From assembly GCA_903872875.1 (NCBI GenBank), contig CAIQMJ010000979.1, positions 1 to 8,045 of the forward strand: a stretch of DNA of 8,045 bases, given 5' to 3'. The DNA is from an uncultured Variovorax sp. Lineage in GTDB: Bacteria > Pseudomonadota > Gammaproteobacteria > Burkholderiales > Burkholderiaceae_C. The translations under genes were made by a program, and so were the position numbers. This document shows positions 1 to 5,807 of this stretch, in pieces. The notes beneath the pieces were generated by a model. That model did no database searches and was not told where the DNA came from. It was given only the letters and a program-made list of their open reading frames with translations. Position 1 is the stretch's first letter; each line of letters opens with the position of its first letter.

Positions 1-213
1 GACTACCTGTATTCCGACGAGGCGCAGGAGATTGCTGCCAAGCACGCGCTGCGTCCGCGCTCGCAGGCCGTCCTGAAGAAGTACGCCAGCACCTTCAAGC
101 CGGTGCAGCTGTTCACCGTGCAGGAGCTGTTCGGCGGCCTGGGTGAAGCGCAGAAGGTGCACTTCAACGACGGCGGCCAGTTCGACAAGCTGTACACCCC
201 CGGCGCCAAGTAA
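1..213 (+). CDS. sbp: Sulfate ABC transporter periplasmic substrate-binding protein, C-terminal end (partial)
   Basis: Only the last 70 codons are in the window; frame 1 is open from the first base to TAA at 211-213. The visible tail contains a KYASTFKPVQLFTV stretch, then GGLGEAQKVHF and a closing FDKLYTPGAK. This is the usual ending of Sbp/CysP-type sulfate- or thiosulfate-binding proteins, where an FDxLY-type motif lies near the C-terminus. The protein would sit in the periplasm and hand sulfate to the CysU/CysW channel encoded next. The stop overlaps the cysU start by one base (TAATG), which suggests translational coupling and supports the assignment. Sbp and CysP cannot be told apart from the tail alone. 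The start, signal peptide and promoter lie outside the window. Confidence 0.85.
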   Translation, partial: DYLYSDEAQEIAAKHALRPRSQAVLKKYASTFKPVQLFTVQELFGGLGEAQKVHFNDGGQFDKLYTPGAK

Positions 214-1100
214 TGGCCGGTGCCACTTCATCGGCGCTGTCGTCCGCGGCAGCGCCGCTTTCGCGTGCGGGAGCCCGGGGCGCCTCCAAGAGGGTGCTGC
301 CGGGCTTCAATTTGACGCTCGGCTACACGGTGCTGTACCTGAGCCTGATCGTGCTGATCCCGCTGTCGGCGCTGGTCTTCAAGACCTTCACGATGACCTG
401 GGAGCACTTCTGGGTCGCGGTGACGTCGCCGCGCGTGATGGCTTCCTATCGGCTGACGTTCGGCGCCTCGCTGATTGCGGCATTGGTCAACCTGGTGTTC
501 GGACTGCTGGTCGCGTGGGTGCTGGTGCGCTACAAGTTCCCGGGCAAGCGCATCGTCGATGCACTGGTCGACCTGCCGTTCGCACTGCCGACGGCCGTTG
601 CCGGCATCTCGCTGACCGCGCTGCTGGCCGGCAACGGCTGGGTCGGCCAGTTCCTGGAGCCGTACGGCATCAAGCTGGCTTTCACGCCGGCGGGGATCGT
701 GGTTGCGCTGATCTTCATCGGGCTGCCCTTCGTCGTGCGCACGGTGCAGCCGGTGCTCGAGGACACCGAGAAGGAGCTGGAAGAAGCGGCGAGCAGCCTC
801 GGCGCCACCCGGCTGCAGACCTTCACCAAGGTGATCCTGCCGTCGATCGCGCCCGCGCTGCTGACCGGCTTCGCGATGGCTTTCGCGCGCGCCGTCGGCG
901 AATACGGCTCGGTCATCTTCATCGCCGGCAACATGCCGATGATTTCCGAGATCACGCCGCTGATCATCATCGGCAAGCTCGAGCAGTACGACTACGCCGG
1001 CGCAACCGCAGTGGCGCTGGTGATGCTGGTGATCTCGTTCCTGCTGCTGCTGGTGATCAACGGCCTGCAGGGCTGGAAGCGCCGGCGCTCGGAGGCATGA
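213..1100 (+). CDS. cysU: Sulfate/thiosulfate ABC transporter permease CysT (CysU)
   Basis: This 295-residue inner-membrane permease is one half of the sulfate channel and is expected to pair with CysW. After a polar, Ala/Ser-rich N-terminus of about 30 residues come several hydrophobic segments. Examples are VLYLSLIVLIPLSALVF near residues 40-60, a long one near 90-110, LPFALPTAVAGISLTALL near 125-145, and a final one near 265-290. The cytoplasmic EAA loop that docks on the ATPase is clear: EEAASSLGA begins at residue 190 and the loop runs to the conserved LP of KVILPSIAPALLTG. The following FAMAFARAVGEYGSV block is typical of CysT. The ATG at 213 overlaps the TAA of the binding-protein gene, and its stop (1098-1100) is one base before the cysW ATG. 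Start choice rests on this coupling because there is no strong ribosome-binding site. Length is normal for the family. Confidence 0.95.
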   Translation: MAGATSSALSSAAAPLSRAGARGASKRVLPGFNLTLGYTVLYLSLIVLIPLSALVFKTFTMTWEHFWVAVTSPRVMASYRLTFGASLIAALVNLVFGLLVAWVLVRYKFPGKRIVDALVDLPFALPTAVAGISLTALLAGNGWVGQFLEPYGIKLAFTPAGIVVALIFIGLPFVVRTVQPVLEDTEKELEEAASSLGATRLQTFTKVILPSIAPALLTGFAMAFARAVGEYGSVIFIAGNMPMISEITPLIIIGKLEQYDYAGATAVALVMLVISFLLLLVINGLQGWKRRRSEA

Positions 1101-1101
1101 G

Positions 1102-2013
1102 ATGAGCACGTCCAACACCCGCAACATCCGCCGCGCGAAGGCCGGTACCACCGAGGCGCCCTGGGTCCGCCGCACGCTGATCGGCATCGCGCTGCTGTTC
1201 ATGTTCCTGTTCCTCGTGCTGCCGCTTGCCGCGGTCGCAGCCGAGGCGCTGCGCAAGGGCTTCGGCGCCTACCTCGCTGCGCTGCAGGAGCCCGATGCCT
1301 GGAGCGCCATCGTCCTGACGCTGATCACCGCTGCCATCACCGTGCCGCTCAACCTCGTGTTCGGTGTGGCCGCGGCCTGGGCCATTGCCAAGTTCGAATT
1401 CCGCGGCAAGGCGATCCTGACGACGCTGGTCGATCTGCCTTTCGCGGTGTCGCCGGTCGTGGCAGGCCTGATCTACGTGCTCGTGTTCGGCGCGCAGGGC
1501 TGGTTCGGCCCCTGGCTGCAGGCGCACGACATCAAGATCATCTTCGCCGTGCCCGGCATCGTGCTGGCGACCGTGTTCGTGACCTTCCCCTTCATCGCGC
1601 GCGAGCTGATTCCGCTGATGCAGGCGCAGGGCACCGACGAGGAGCAGGCTGCGATCGTGCTCGGCGCGACCGGCTGGCAGACCTTCTGGCGCGTGACGCT
1701 GCCCAACATCAAGTGGGGCCTGCTGTACGGCGTGATCCTGTGCAATGCGCGCGCCATGGGGGAGTTCGGCGCGGTGTCGGTGGTATCGGGCCACATCCGC
1801 GGCCAGACCAACACCATGCCGCTGCACGTCGAAGTGCTCTACAACGAGTACCAGTCGGTGGCGGCTTTCGCCGTCGCATCGCTGCTCGCCATCCTGGCGC
1901 TGGTCACGCTGGTGATCAAGTCGGTGATCGAATGGCGCCACGAGCGCGAGATGAAGGCCATTGCCGAACTGCCCCCGGAACGCCCGCCTGAACTTCCGTC
2001 GGTAGCCGCTTGA
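1102..2013 (+). CDS. cysW: Sulfate/thiosulfate ABC transporter permease CysW
   Basis: This is the second permease subunit of the sulfate importer, 303 residues. A basic N-terminus (residues 1-27) is followed by the first membrane span, IGIALLFMFLFLVLPLAAVA. Further spans include the ITAAITVPLNLVFGVAAAWAI region and the LPFAVSPVVAGLIYVLVFG region. The EAA loop begins at DEEQAAIVLGA (residues about 179-189) and continues into RVTLPNIKWGLLYGV. It is followed by ARAMGEFGAVSVVSG, a recognisable CysW block (CysT has AVGEYGSV at the same place). A good Shine-Dalgarno sequence, GGAGG at 1091-1095, lies six bases before the ATG. The start is one base after the cysU stop, and cysA follows after 12 bases. 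The C-terminus is a short charged, Pro-rich cytoplasmic tail. Confidence 0.95.
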   Translation: MSTSNTRNIRRAKAGTTEAPWVRRTLIGIALLFMFLFLVLPLAAVAAEALRKGFGAYLAALQEPDAWSAIVLTLITAAITVPLNLVFGVAAAWAIAKFEFRGKAILTTLVDLPFAVSPVVAGLIYVLVFGAQGWFGPWLQAHDIKIIFAVPGIVLATVFVTFPFIARELIPLMQAQGTDEEQAAIVLGATGWQTFWRVTLPNIKWGLLYGVILCNARAMGEFGAVSVVSGHIRGQTNTMPLHVEVLYNEYQSVAAFAVASLLAILALVTLVIKSVIEWRHEREMKAIAELPPERPPELPSVAA

Positions 2014-2025
2014 GAGAGAAGAATC

Positions 2026-3126
2026 ATGAGCATTGAAATCCGCAACGTCAGCAAGCAGTTCGGCGACTTCCGCGCACTGAACAACGTCAACCTCGATGTC
2101 GAATCGGGCGAACTGGTCGCGCTGCTCGGCCCCTCGGGCTGCGGCAAGACCACGCTGCTGCGCATCATCGCGGGCCTGGAGACGGCCGACCAGGGCAGCA
2201 TCCTGTTCTCGGGCGAGGACACGACCGACGTGCACGTGCGCGAGCGTGGGGTCGGCTTCGTGTTCCAGCACTACGCGCTGTTCCGCCACATGACCGTTTT
2301 CGAGAACGTGGCCTTCGGCCTGCGCGTGAAGCCGCGCAGCGAGCGTCCGAGCGATGCGCAGATCAAGCAGAAGGTGACCGATCTGCTGAAGCTGGTGCAG
2401 CTCGACTGGCTCGGCGACCGCTATCCGTCGCAGCTTTCCGGCGGCCAGCGCCAGCGCATCGCGCTGGCCCGTGCGCTGGCCGTGGAACCGAAAGTGCTGC
2501 TGCTCGACGAGCCCTTCGGCGCGCTCGATGCCAAGGTGCGCAAGGAGCTTCGCCGCTGGCTGCGCCGCCTGCACGACGAGCTGCACGTCACGTCGATCTT
2601 CGTCACCCACGACCAGGAAGAGGCGCTCGAAGTCGCCGACCGCGTGGTCGTGATCAACAAGGGGCAGATCGAGCAGGTCGGTTCGCCGCAGGAGGTCTGG
2701 GATCATCCGGCCAGCCCGTTCGTCTACGGGTTCCTCGGCGACGTGAACCTGTTCCAGGGCCGTGCACGCGATGGCGAAGTCAGCGTGCAGGGCATCCGCA
2801 TCGAGGCGCCCGAACACAGTCAGGTCAAGGACAGCCGCGCGCTGGCGTACGTGCGCCCGCACGACCTGAGCGTCGAGCGCTATGTGCCCGGCGCGCGGCC
2901 CGGCGGCATCGTCGCGACTCTGTCGCGCGCCATCGTGGTCGGCCCGATCGCGCGGCTGGAACTTGAGCCTACCGAATCGAATCCAGATAATCCAGCGACC
3001 GGAACCATCATCGAAGCGCAACTCCCTGCGCAACAGTTCCGGGACCTGGGCTTGAAGGAAGGTGACACCGTCGTCGCCACGCCACGCAAGGCCAGGGTGT
3101 TCGTCGAAGACTGGGTTTCCCCTTGA
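2026..3126 (+). CDS. cysA: Sulfate/thiosulfate import ATP-binding protein CysA
   Basis: This is the ATPase subunit that powers the CysU/CysW channel on its cytoplasmic face, 366 residues, a usual length for CysA. Seen directly: Walker A GPSGCGKTT with Lys41, a Q-loop region in VGFVFQHYALFRHMTVFENV, the ABC signature LSGGQRQR starting at Leu137, Walker B LLLDEP with Asp161-Glu162, D-loop GALD, and the switch His195 in FVTHDQEEA. After about residue 235 comes the C-terminal accessory (TOBE-type) part, including AYVRPHDLSVER, common to CysA/PotA-like importers. The start has a purine-rich GAGAGAAGAA stretch just upstream. The stop TGA (3124-3126) shares bases with the TTG start of the next gene, so dsbB is probably translated with cysA. 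Sulfate operons of this kind are usually controlled by CysB, but its site would lie upstream of the window. Confidence 0.97.
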   Translation: MSIEIRNVSKQFGDFRALNNVNLDVESGELVALLGPSGCGKTTLLRIIAGLETADQGSILFSGEDTTDVHVRERGVGFVFQHYALFRHMTVFENVAFGLRVKPRSERPSDAQIKQKVTDLLKLVQLDWLGDRYPSQLSGGQRQRIALARALAVEPKVLLLDEPFGALDAKVRKELRRWLRRLHDELHVTSIFVTHDQEEALEVADRVVVINKGQIEQVGSPQEVWDHPASPFVYGFLGDVNLFQGRARDGEVSVQGIRIEAPEHSQVKDSRALAYVRPHDLSVERYVPGARPGGIVATLSRAIVVGPIARLELEPTESNPDNPATGTIIEAQLPAQQFRDLGLKEGDTVVATPRKARVFVEDWVSP

Positions 3127-3620
3127 TCTCTTGGTATTTTTCCGCGCCGCGCCGCGCGCTGGCCCTGATCTGTCTCGCCTGTGTGCTCATGCTGGCCTTC
3201 GGCATGTACCTGCAGCACGTCGTCGGCCTCGAGCCCTGTCCGATGTGCATCGTCCAGCGCTACGCGCTGGTGCTGGTGGCGATCTTCACTGCCATCGGCA
3301 GCGCGACCGCCCGCCGTGGCCTGCAGGTCTTCGGTACGTTGCTGGCGCTGGTTTCCGCCGCCGGCGGCGCCTATACGGCAGCGCAGCAGAGCTGGCTGCA
3401 GTGGTATCCGCCGGAGGTGGTCTCCTGCGGTCGCGATCTCTACGGGATGATCGAGACCTTTCCGCTGAAGCGCGCTTTGCCGATGATCTTCCGCGGCGGT
3501 GGCGACTGCTCGCAGATCGACTGGACCTTCCTCGGCCTGTCGATCGCGAACTGGTCCTTCATCTGCTTCGTCGGCTTCGGGCTTCTGCTGCTCGCCCTGC
3601 TGTTCAAGCGGGTGCGCTGA
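3123..3620 (+). CDS. dsbB: Disulfide bond formation protein B (DsbB), quinone-dependent DsbA oxidase
   Basis: This 165-residue four-span inner-membrane protein reoxidises periplasmic DsbA and passes electrons to quinone. Both redox cysteine pairs are visible: Cys39-Pro-Met-Cys42 in the first periplasmic loop (GLEPCPMCIVQRYALV), and Cys102 with Cys129 in the second loop (VSCGRDLYGMIETF and GGGDCSQIDWTFLG). Arg46 after the CPMC motif matches the arginine that contacts quinone in E. coli DsbB. YLQHVVGLEPCPMC and GLSIANWSF are strong family landmarks. Two extra cysteines, Cys17 and Cys20, fall in the first membrane segment. The best start is TTG at 3123, which overlaps the cysA stop (TTGA) and gives the normal MISWYFSAPRR-type N-terminus. 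Later ATG codons would remove the first span. No good Shine-Dalgarno is present, so coupling to cysA translation is likely. Confidence 0.95.
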   Translation: MISWYFSAPRRALALICLACVLMLAFGMYLQHVVGLEPCPMCIVQRYALVLVAIFTAIGSATARRGLQVFGTLLALVSAAGGAYTAAQQSWLQWYPPEVVSCGRDLYGMIETFPLKRALPMIFRGGGDCSQIDWTFLGLSIANWSFICFVGFGLLLLALLFKRVR

Positions 3621-3622
3621 GT

Positions 3623-3654
3623 CCGACTCGCGTCGGCAGCCCGGCAAGGGGCTG
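3623..3654. terminator. Tandem short hairpins between convergent dsbB and bla (possible bidirectional terminator)
   Basis: The 38 bases between the dsbB stop and the bla stop hold two inverted repeats in a row. CCGAC (3623-3627) pairs with GTCGG (3632-3636) around a 4-base loop, and CAGCCC (3637-3642) pairs with GGGCTG (3649-3654) around a 6-base loop. Their position between two tail-to-tail genes fits a transcription-ending role. Neither is followed by a T-tract on either strand, so they are not classic intrinsic terminators, and the function is inferred. Confidence 0.35.
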
Positions 3655-3658
3655 TCCG

Positions 3659-4537
3659 TCAGATGCCGGCGATCGCTGGCAGCAGCCCGCCGACCGCCGC
3701 CAGCGTTGCGTTGCGCTGTTCCAGCGGCGCTGTGGTCTGCGTGAGGTAGGTCGCCACCAGCAGCGGCGGCCGACCGGGCGGGAAGACGATGCCCACATCG
3801 TTGTGGCTGCCGTGCGCGCCTGAACCCGTCTTGTCCCCCACCCGCCAGCCTCCGGGCAGGCGGGCGCGCAGTCGGCCGTCACCCGTCTTGTTGGCCAGCA
3901 GCCAGTCGCGCAATTGATCGCGCGAGGCCGGTTTCAATGCATTGCCGATCAGCAGTGTCTGCAGCAAGCCGAGCATCGCGGCCGGCGTGGTCGTGTCGCG
4001 CGGGTCGCCGGGCGTGCTTTCGTTCAGCGTGGGTTCGGTGCGATCGAGCCGCGTCACGCCGTCGCCCAGCGTGCGCAGGTAGCGGGTCAGGCCGGCCGGC
4101 CCGCCGAAACTGGCCAGCATCAGGTTGGCGGCTGCGTTGTCGCTTTGCGTGATCGCGGCTTCGCACAACTCGGCCATCGTCATGTGTCCGCCGACGCGCG
4201 GCTCCGTCAACGGCGAATGCGGCAGGATCGCCGAGCGTGGGATGGCGATCGGCCGCGCGAGCTGCTCGCGCCCGGCGTCGACGCGTTGCAGCACGCGGGC
4301 GGCGGCAAGCAGCTTGAAGGTGCTGCACATCGGGAAGCGCTCGTCGGCGCGATGCCCGGCGCGCCGGCCGCTTGCGGTGTCGAGGATGCACACGCCCAGT
4401 CGGCCACCGCTGGCGGCTTCCGCTGCCGCAATGGCTTCAGCAATGCTTTCGGTACCGTTGGAATTCTTGGCTTGGGTGGCGGTCGCGAGGCCGGCCAGGC
4501 CGCTGCCGACCGCCAGTGCGAACATGCGTCTCTGCAT
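3659..4537 (-). CDS. bla: Class A serine beta-lactamase with Tat-like signal peptide (PenA/L2-like)
   Basis: This periplasmic enzyme hydrolyses beta-lactams through an acyl-serine intermediate. All class A motifs are present, counted from the chosen start with Ambler numbers in brackets: STFK with Ser72 [70] and Lys75 [73], SDN at 132-134 [130-132], omega-loop RTEPTLN with Glu168 [166] and Asn172 [170], and KTG at 236-238 [234-236]. Arg222 [220] is present and His replaces Arg at [244], as in several enzymes where Arg220 does that job. Cys71 is at [69] and His107 at [105], but [238] is Gly, so the Cys69-Cys238 disulfide of KPC/SME-type carbapenemases is absent. The N-terminus MQRRMFALAVGSGLAGLATA, ending near TQA, looks like a twin-arginine signal. 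The frame stays open upstream to 4666, but ATG 4537 has AAGGA just before it and begins the signal peptide, so it is preferred. Length is 292 residues, normal for the class. The gene is divergent from an AmpR-type gene. The substrate range cannot be read from sequence. Confidence 0.93.
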   Translation of the reverse strand: MQRRMFALAVGSGLAGLATATQAKNSNGTESIAEAIAAAEAASGGRLGVCILDTASGRRAGHRADERFPMCSTFKLLAAARVLQRVDAGREQLARPIAIPRSAILPHSPLTEPRVGGHMTMAELCEAAITQSDNAAANLMLASFGGPAGLTRYLRTLGDGVTRLDRTEPTLNESTPGDPRDTTTPAAMLGLLQTLLIGNALKPASRDQLRDWLLANKTGDGRLRARLPGGWRVGDKTGSGAHGSHNDVGIVFPPGRPPLLVATYLTQTTAPLEQRNATLAAVGGLLPAIAGI

Positions 4538-4544
4538 TTTTTCC
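4538..4544 (-). promoter_or_regulatory. Ribosome-binding site of the beta-lactamase gene
   Basis: Read on the minus strand, AAGGAAAAA directly precedes the ATG at 4537, giving an AAGGA core with short A-rich spacing. This decides the start codon, because the longer open frame beginning at 4666 has no comparable site and would bury the signal peptide behind 43 residues. Confidence 0.65.
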
Positions 4545-4571
4545 TTGTGAAGTGATGTTTCGGGAGCCTGG

Positions 4572-4601
4572 ACCATAGCCATTGCCGCGTGCGCAATCCA
4601 A
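4572..4601 (-). promoter_or_regulatory. Candidate promoter for the beta-lactamase gene
   Basis: On the minus strand, TTGGAT (4601-4596) and TATGGT (4577-4572) are separated by 18 bases and resemble sigma-70 -35 and -10 hexamers. They would place the transcript start near 4565, about 28 bases before the ATG. The LysR box at 4581-4597 lies mostly in the spacer. The assignment rests on hexamer similarity and position only. Confidence 0.4.
4581..4597. promoter_or_regulatory. LysR-type operator (T-N11-A box) in the bla-ampR intergenic region
   Basis: ATTGC (4581-4585) and GCAAT (4593-4597) form a perfect 5-base dyad around 7 bases. T4583 and A4595 are exactly 11 bases apart, so it fits the T-N11-A rule for LysR-family recognition sites. 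It lies between the divergent bla and LysR starts, where AmpR/PenR-type regulators bind. It is centred 65 bases before the LysR ATG and 52 bases before the bla ATG. It falls between the proposed -35 and -10 of bla, a placement more natural for repression than activation. Binding itself is inferred. Confidence 0.55.
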
Positions 4602-4653
4602 TGCAAAGAAAGCGGTCGAGCCATAAGAAAAGCTTGGGCTTGAGAATCACGAT

Positions 4654-5052
4654 ATGCAGCTTCCACTCAATGCCTTGCGCGCTTTCGAGGTGTCTGCGCG
4701 CCACCTGAACTTCACGCGCGCCGCGCTCGAACTCCACGTCACCCAGACCGCCGTGAGCCAGCATGTGAAGAACCTGGAGGCGCGGATCGGTGCGCCGCTG
4801 TTCCGTCGCCTGCCGCGCGGCGCCGTGTTCGATTCGTCGCTGACGATGGCCGAGGCCGTTGCACAGGGTGCCGGCGTCGCGCTGCTGCCGGTGACCATGT
4901 TCTCGCGGGAGGTTCGGCAGGGCCGTCTGGTGCAGCCTTTCGGCATCGCGACGGAGAACGGCGGCTACTGGCTTACCCGCCTCAAGTCGAAGCCGGAGGG
5001 CGTGGCGATGCGTGCCTTCCGAGGCTGGCTGCTCGAGGCGGCCCGGACCTGA
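4654..5052 (+). CDS. ampR: AmpR/PenR-type LysR regulator with large in-frame internal deletion (probably non-functional or DNA-binding-only)
   Basis: This 132-residue gene is divergent from bla. Residues 4-56 are a complete AmpR-like DNA-binding domain: PLNALRAF, NFTRAALELHVTQTAVSQHV (helix-turn-helix), then LEARIGAPLFRRLPRG. From residue 57 the sequence jumps to what is normally the C-terminal end, with VFDSSLTMAEA, GVALLPVTMFSREV, LVQPF and GYWLTRL. In my recollection this block aligns without gaps to the last 75 residues of enterobacterial AmpR (about 291 residues). About 155 residues are therefore missing: the linker/dimerisation helix and most of the two-lobed domain that senses muropeptides. 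The join lies near 4816-4824 and keeps frame. LysR proteins are normally near 300 residues. A weak GAGA lies 8 bases before the ATG. The product could be inert, or could occupy the operator without sensing ligand. An assembly error is also possible. Confidence 0.85.
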   Translation: MQLPLNALRAFEVSARHLNFTRAALELHVTQTAVSQHVKNLEARIGAPLFRRLPRGAVFDSSLTMAEAVAQGAGVALLPVTMFSREVRQGRLVQPFGIATENGGYWLTRLKSKPEGVAMRAFRGWLLEAART

Positions 5053-5745
5053 TTACAGCGGCAGCGTGTCGAACGCCGCGTAGCAGGTCGCCAGCCAGCT
5101 CTTCACGCGCTGGCGCTCGAGCAAGCCGAGCGCATGCGCGCCTTCGCGGTCGTTCACTGCCTTCCAGAAGCTGCTGTTGTGCGCGTCGATCTTGCGCATG
5201 CTGGCCTCGTGCAGGCGCGGCAGCGTGATCACGCGGGCGCCGTTCTCCGTGGCCTTGGCCAGTGCGGACGAGGCGAGCAGCAACCCGAAGTCGCTGCCGC
5301 GGCCGTAGTTCTGCACCACCACGTAGTTCGGGCGCTTGCCGAAGGTGTCGACCAGCGTGCCGAGCAGGTCGCTCGAATCCTTGCCGTCGTCCAGAACATG
5401 CCAGAAGTTGACGGCCACGCCGAGTTCGGCGAACACGTCGAACAGCTCCGACTCCTTGATCCAGCGCGACAGCGGTGCGAGCGTCTGCGCGGCCAGGTCG
5501 ACGATGACGCTCTGGCCGGGGTTCGACTCGAAGCCGTTCACCACGGTATCCAGGCCTTCGTAGCTGTCGACCACCACCGGCGAGGCGAAGCCTTCGTAGA
5601 AGCGCGTGAAGGAACTGTGCGAGCGGTCGGTGTCGAACCCGGTGAAGGGGCGGCTGTGGTCGATGAAGTACTGCGCCAGCACCCGCGACGTGACCGACTT
5701 GCCGACGCCACCTTTTTCGCCGCCGATGAAATTGATGGAACTCAT
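5053..5745 (-). CDS. ParA/MinD-superfamily P-loop ATPase, TraL/mobilization-ATPase-like orphan
   Basis: This 230-residue cytoplasmic ATPase has the deviant Walker A motif of the ParA/MinD/SIMIBI class: GGEKGGVGKS with signature Lys11 and invariant Lys16. It is followed by FDTD at residues 37-40 (switch I region) and a hydrophobic strand ending in Asp83 (SVIVDLAAQ, Walker B/switch II). The usual ParA switch II DxPP pattern is replaced by DLAAQ. The overall layout (size, FDTD, VVDxxA, an RQRVKSW stretch near the C-terminus) recalls IncP TraL and proteins often labelled mobilization ATPases. This is recalled similarity, not a search. No ParB, relaxase or conjugation gene lies nearby, so the role is unknown; plausible jobs are cargo positioning or a domesticated plasmid gene. 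Start ATG 5745 places the P-loop at the extreme N-terminus, as expected. Its TAA directly abuts the TGA of the LysR gene. Confidence 0.8.
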   Translation of the reverse strand: MSSINFIGGEKGGVGKSVTSRVLAQYFIDHSRPFTGFDTDRSHSSFTRFYEGFASPVVVDSYEGLDTVVNGFESNPGQSVIVDLAAQTLAPLSRWIKESELFDVFAELGVAVNFWHVLDDGKDSSDLLGTLVDTFGKRPNYVVVQNYGRGSDFGLLLASSALAKATENGARVITLPRLHEASMRKIDAHNSSFWKAVNDREGAHALGLLERQRVKSWLATCYAAFDTLPL

Positions 5746-5784
5746 GTAGTGCCTGGAAGGTTGGAAATGGAGAAGGGCGGGCCG

Positions 5785-5790
5785 ATTCTA
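5785..5790 (-). promoter_or_regulatory. Candidate -10 element for the ParA-like ATPase gene
   Basis: On the minus strand TAGAAT (5790-5785) closely resembles a sigma-70 -10 hexamer and lies about 40 bases before the ATG at 5745. No convincing -35 hexamer is found at normal spacing; the GC-rich palindrome at 5808-5823 falls in roughly that place. Support is weak and positional. Confidence 0.3.
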
Positions 5791-5807
5791 GGTGCCGTGT
5801 CGTGACA

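Noticed and set aside
143..1105. 320-codon plus-strand frame and 342-codon minus-strand frame over cysU
   Set aside because: Both are Arg/Ala/Gly- or Gln/His-rich shadows of cysU, which has the EAA loop, membrane segments and stop/start coupling on both sides.
1057..3033. 658-codon minus-strand open frame antisense to cysW and cysA
   Set aside because: Its translation is rich in His, Arg, Asp and Gln with no recognisable domain, and it lies over genes with unmistakable CysW and CysA motifs. It is a by-product of high-GC codon bias.
3659..4537. Calling the enzyme a KPC/SME-type carbapenemase because of Cys at Ambler 69
   Set aside because: Position 238 is Gly, so the defining 69-238 disulfide is absent, and Cys69 also occurs in non-carbapenemase Burkholderiales enzymes.
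4538..4666. N-terminal extension of the beta-lactamase by 43 residues to an ATG at 4666
   Set aside because: It would overlap the LysR start and place the signal peptide internally. ATG 4537 has an AAGGA site and starts directly with an RRMF signal sequence.
4207..4764. 185-codon minus-strand frame spanning the bla 5' part and LysR start
   Set aside because: It crosses the divergent regulatory region and is out of frame with the motif-bearing beta-lactamase.
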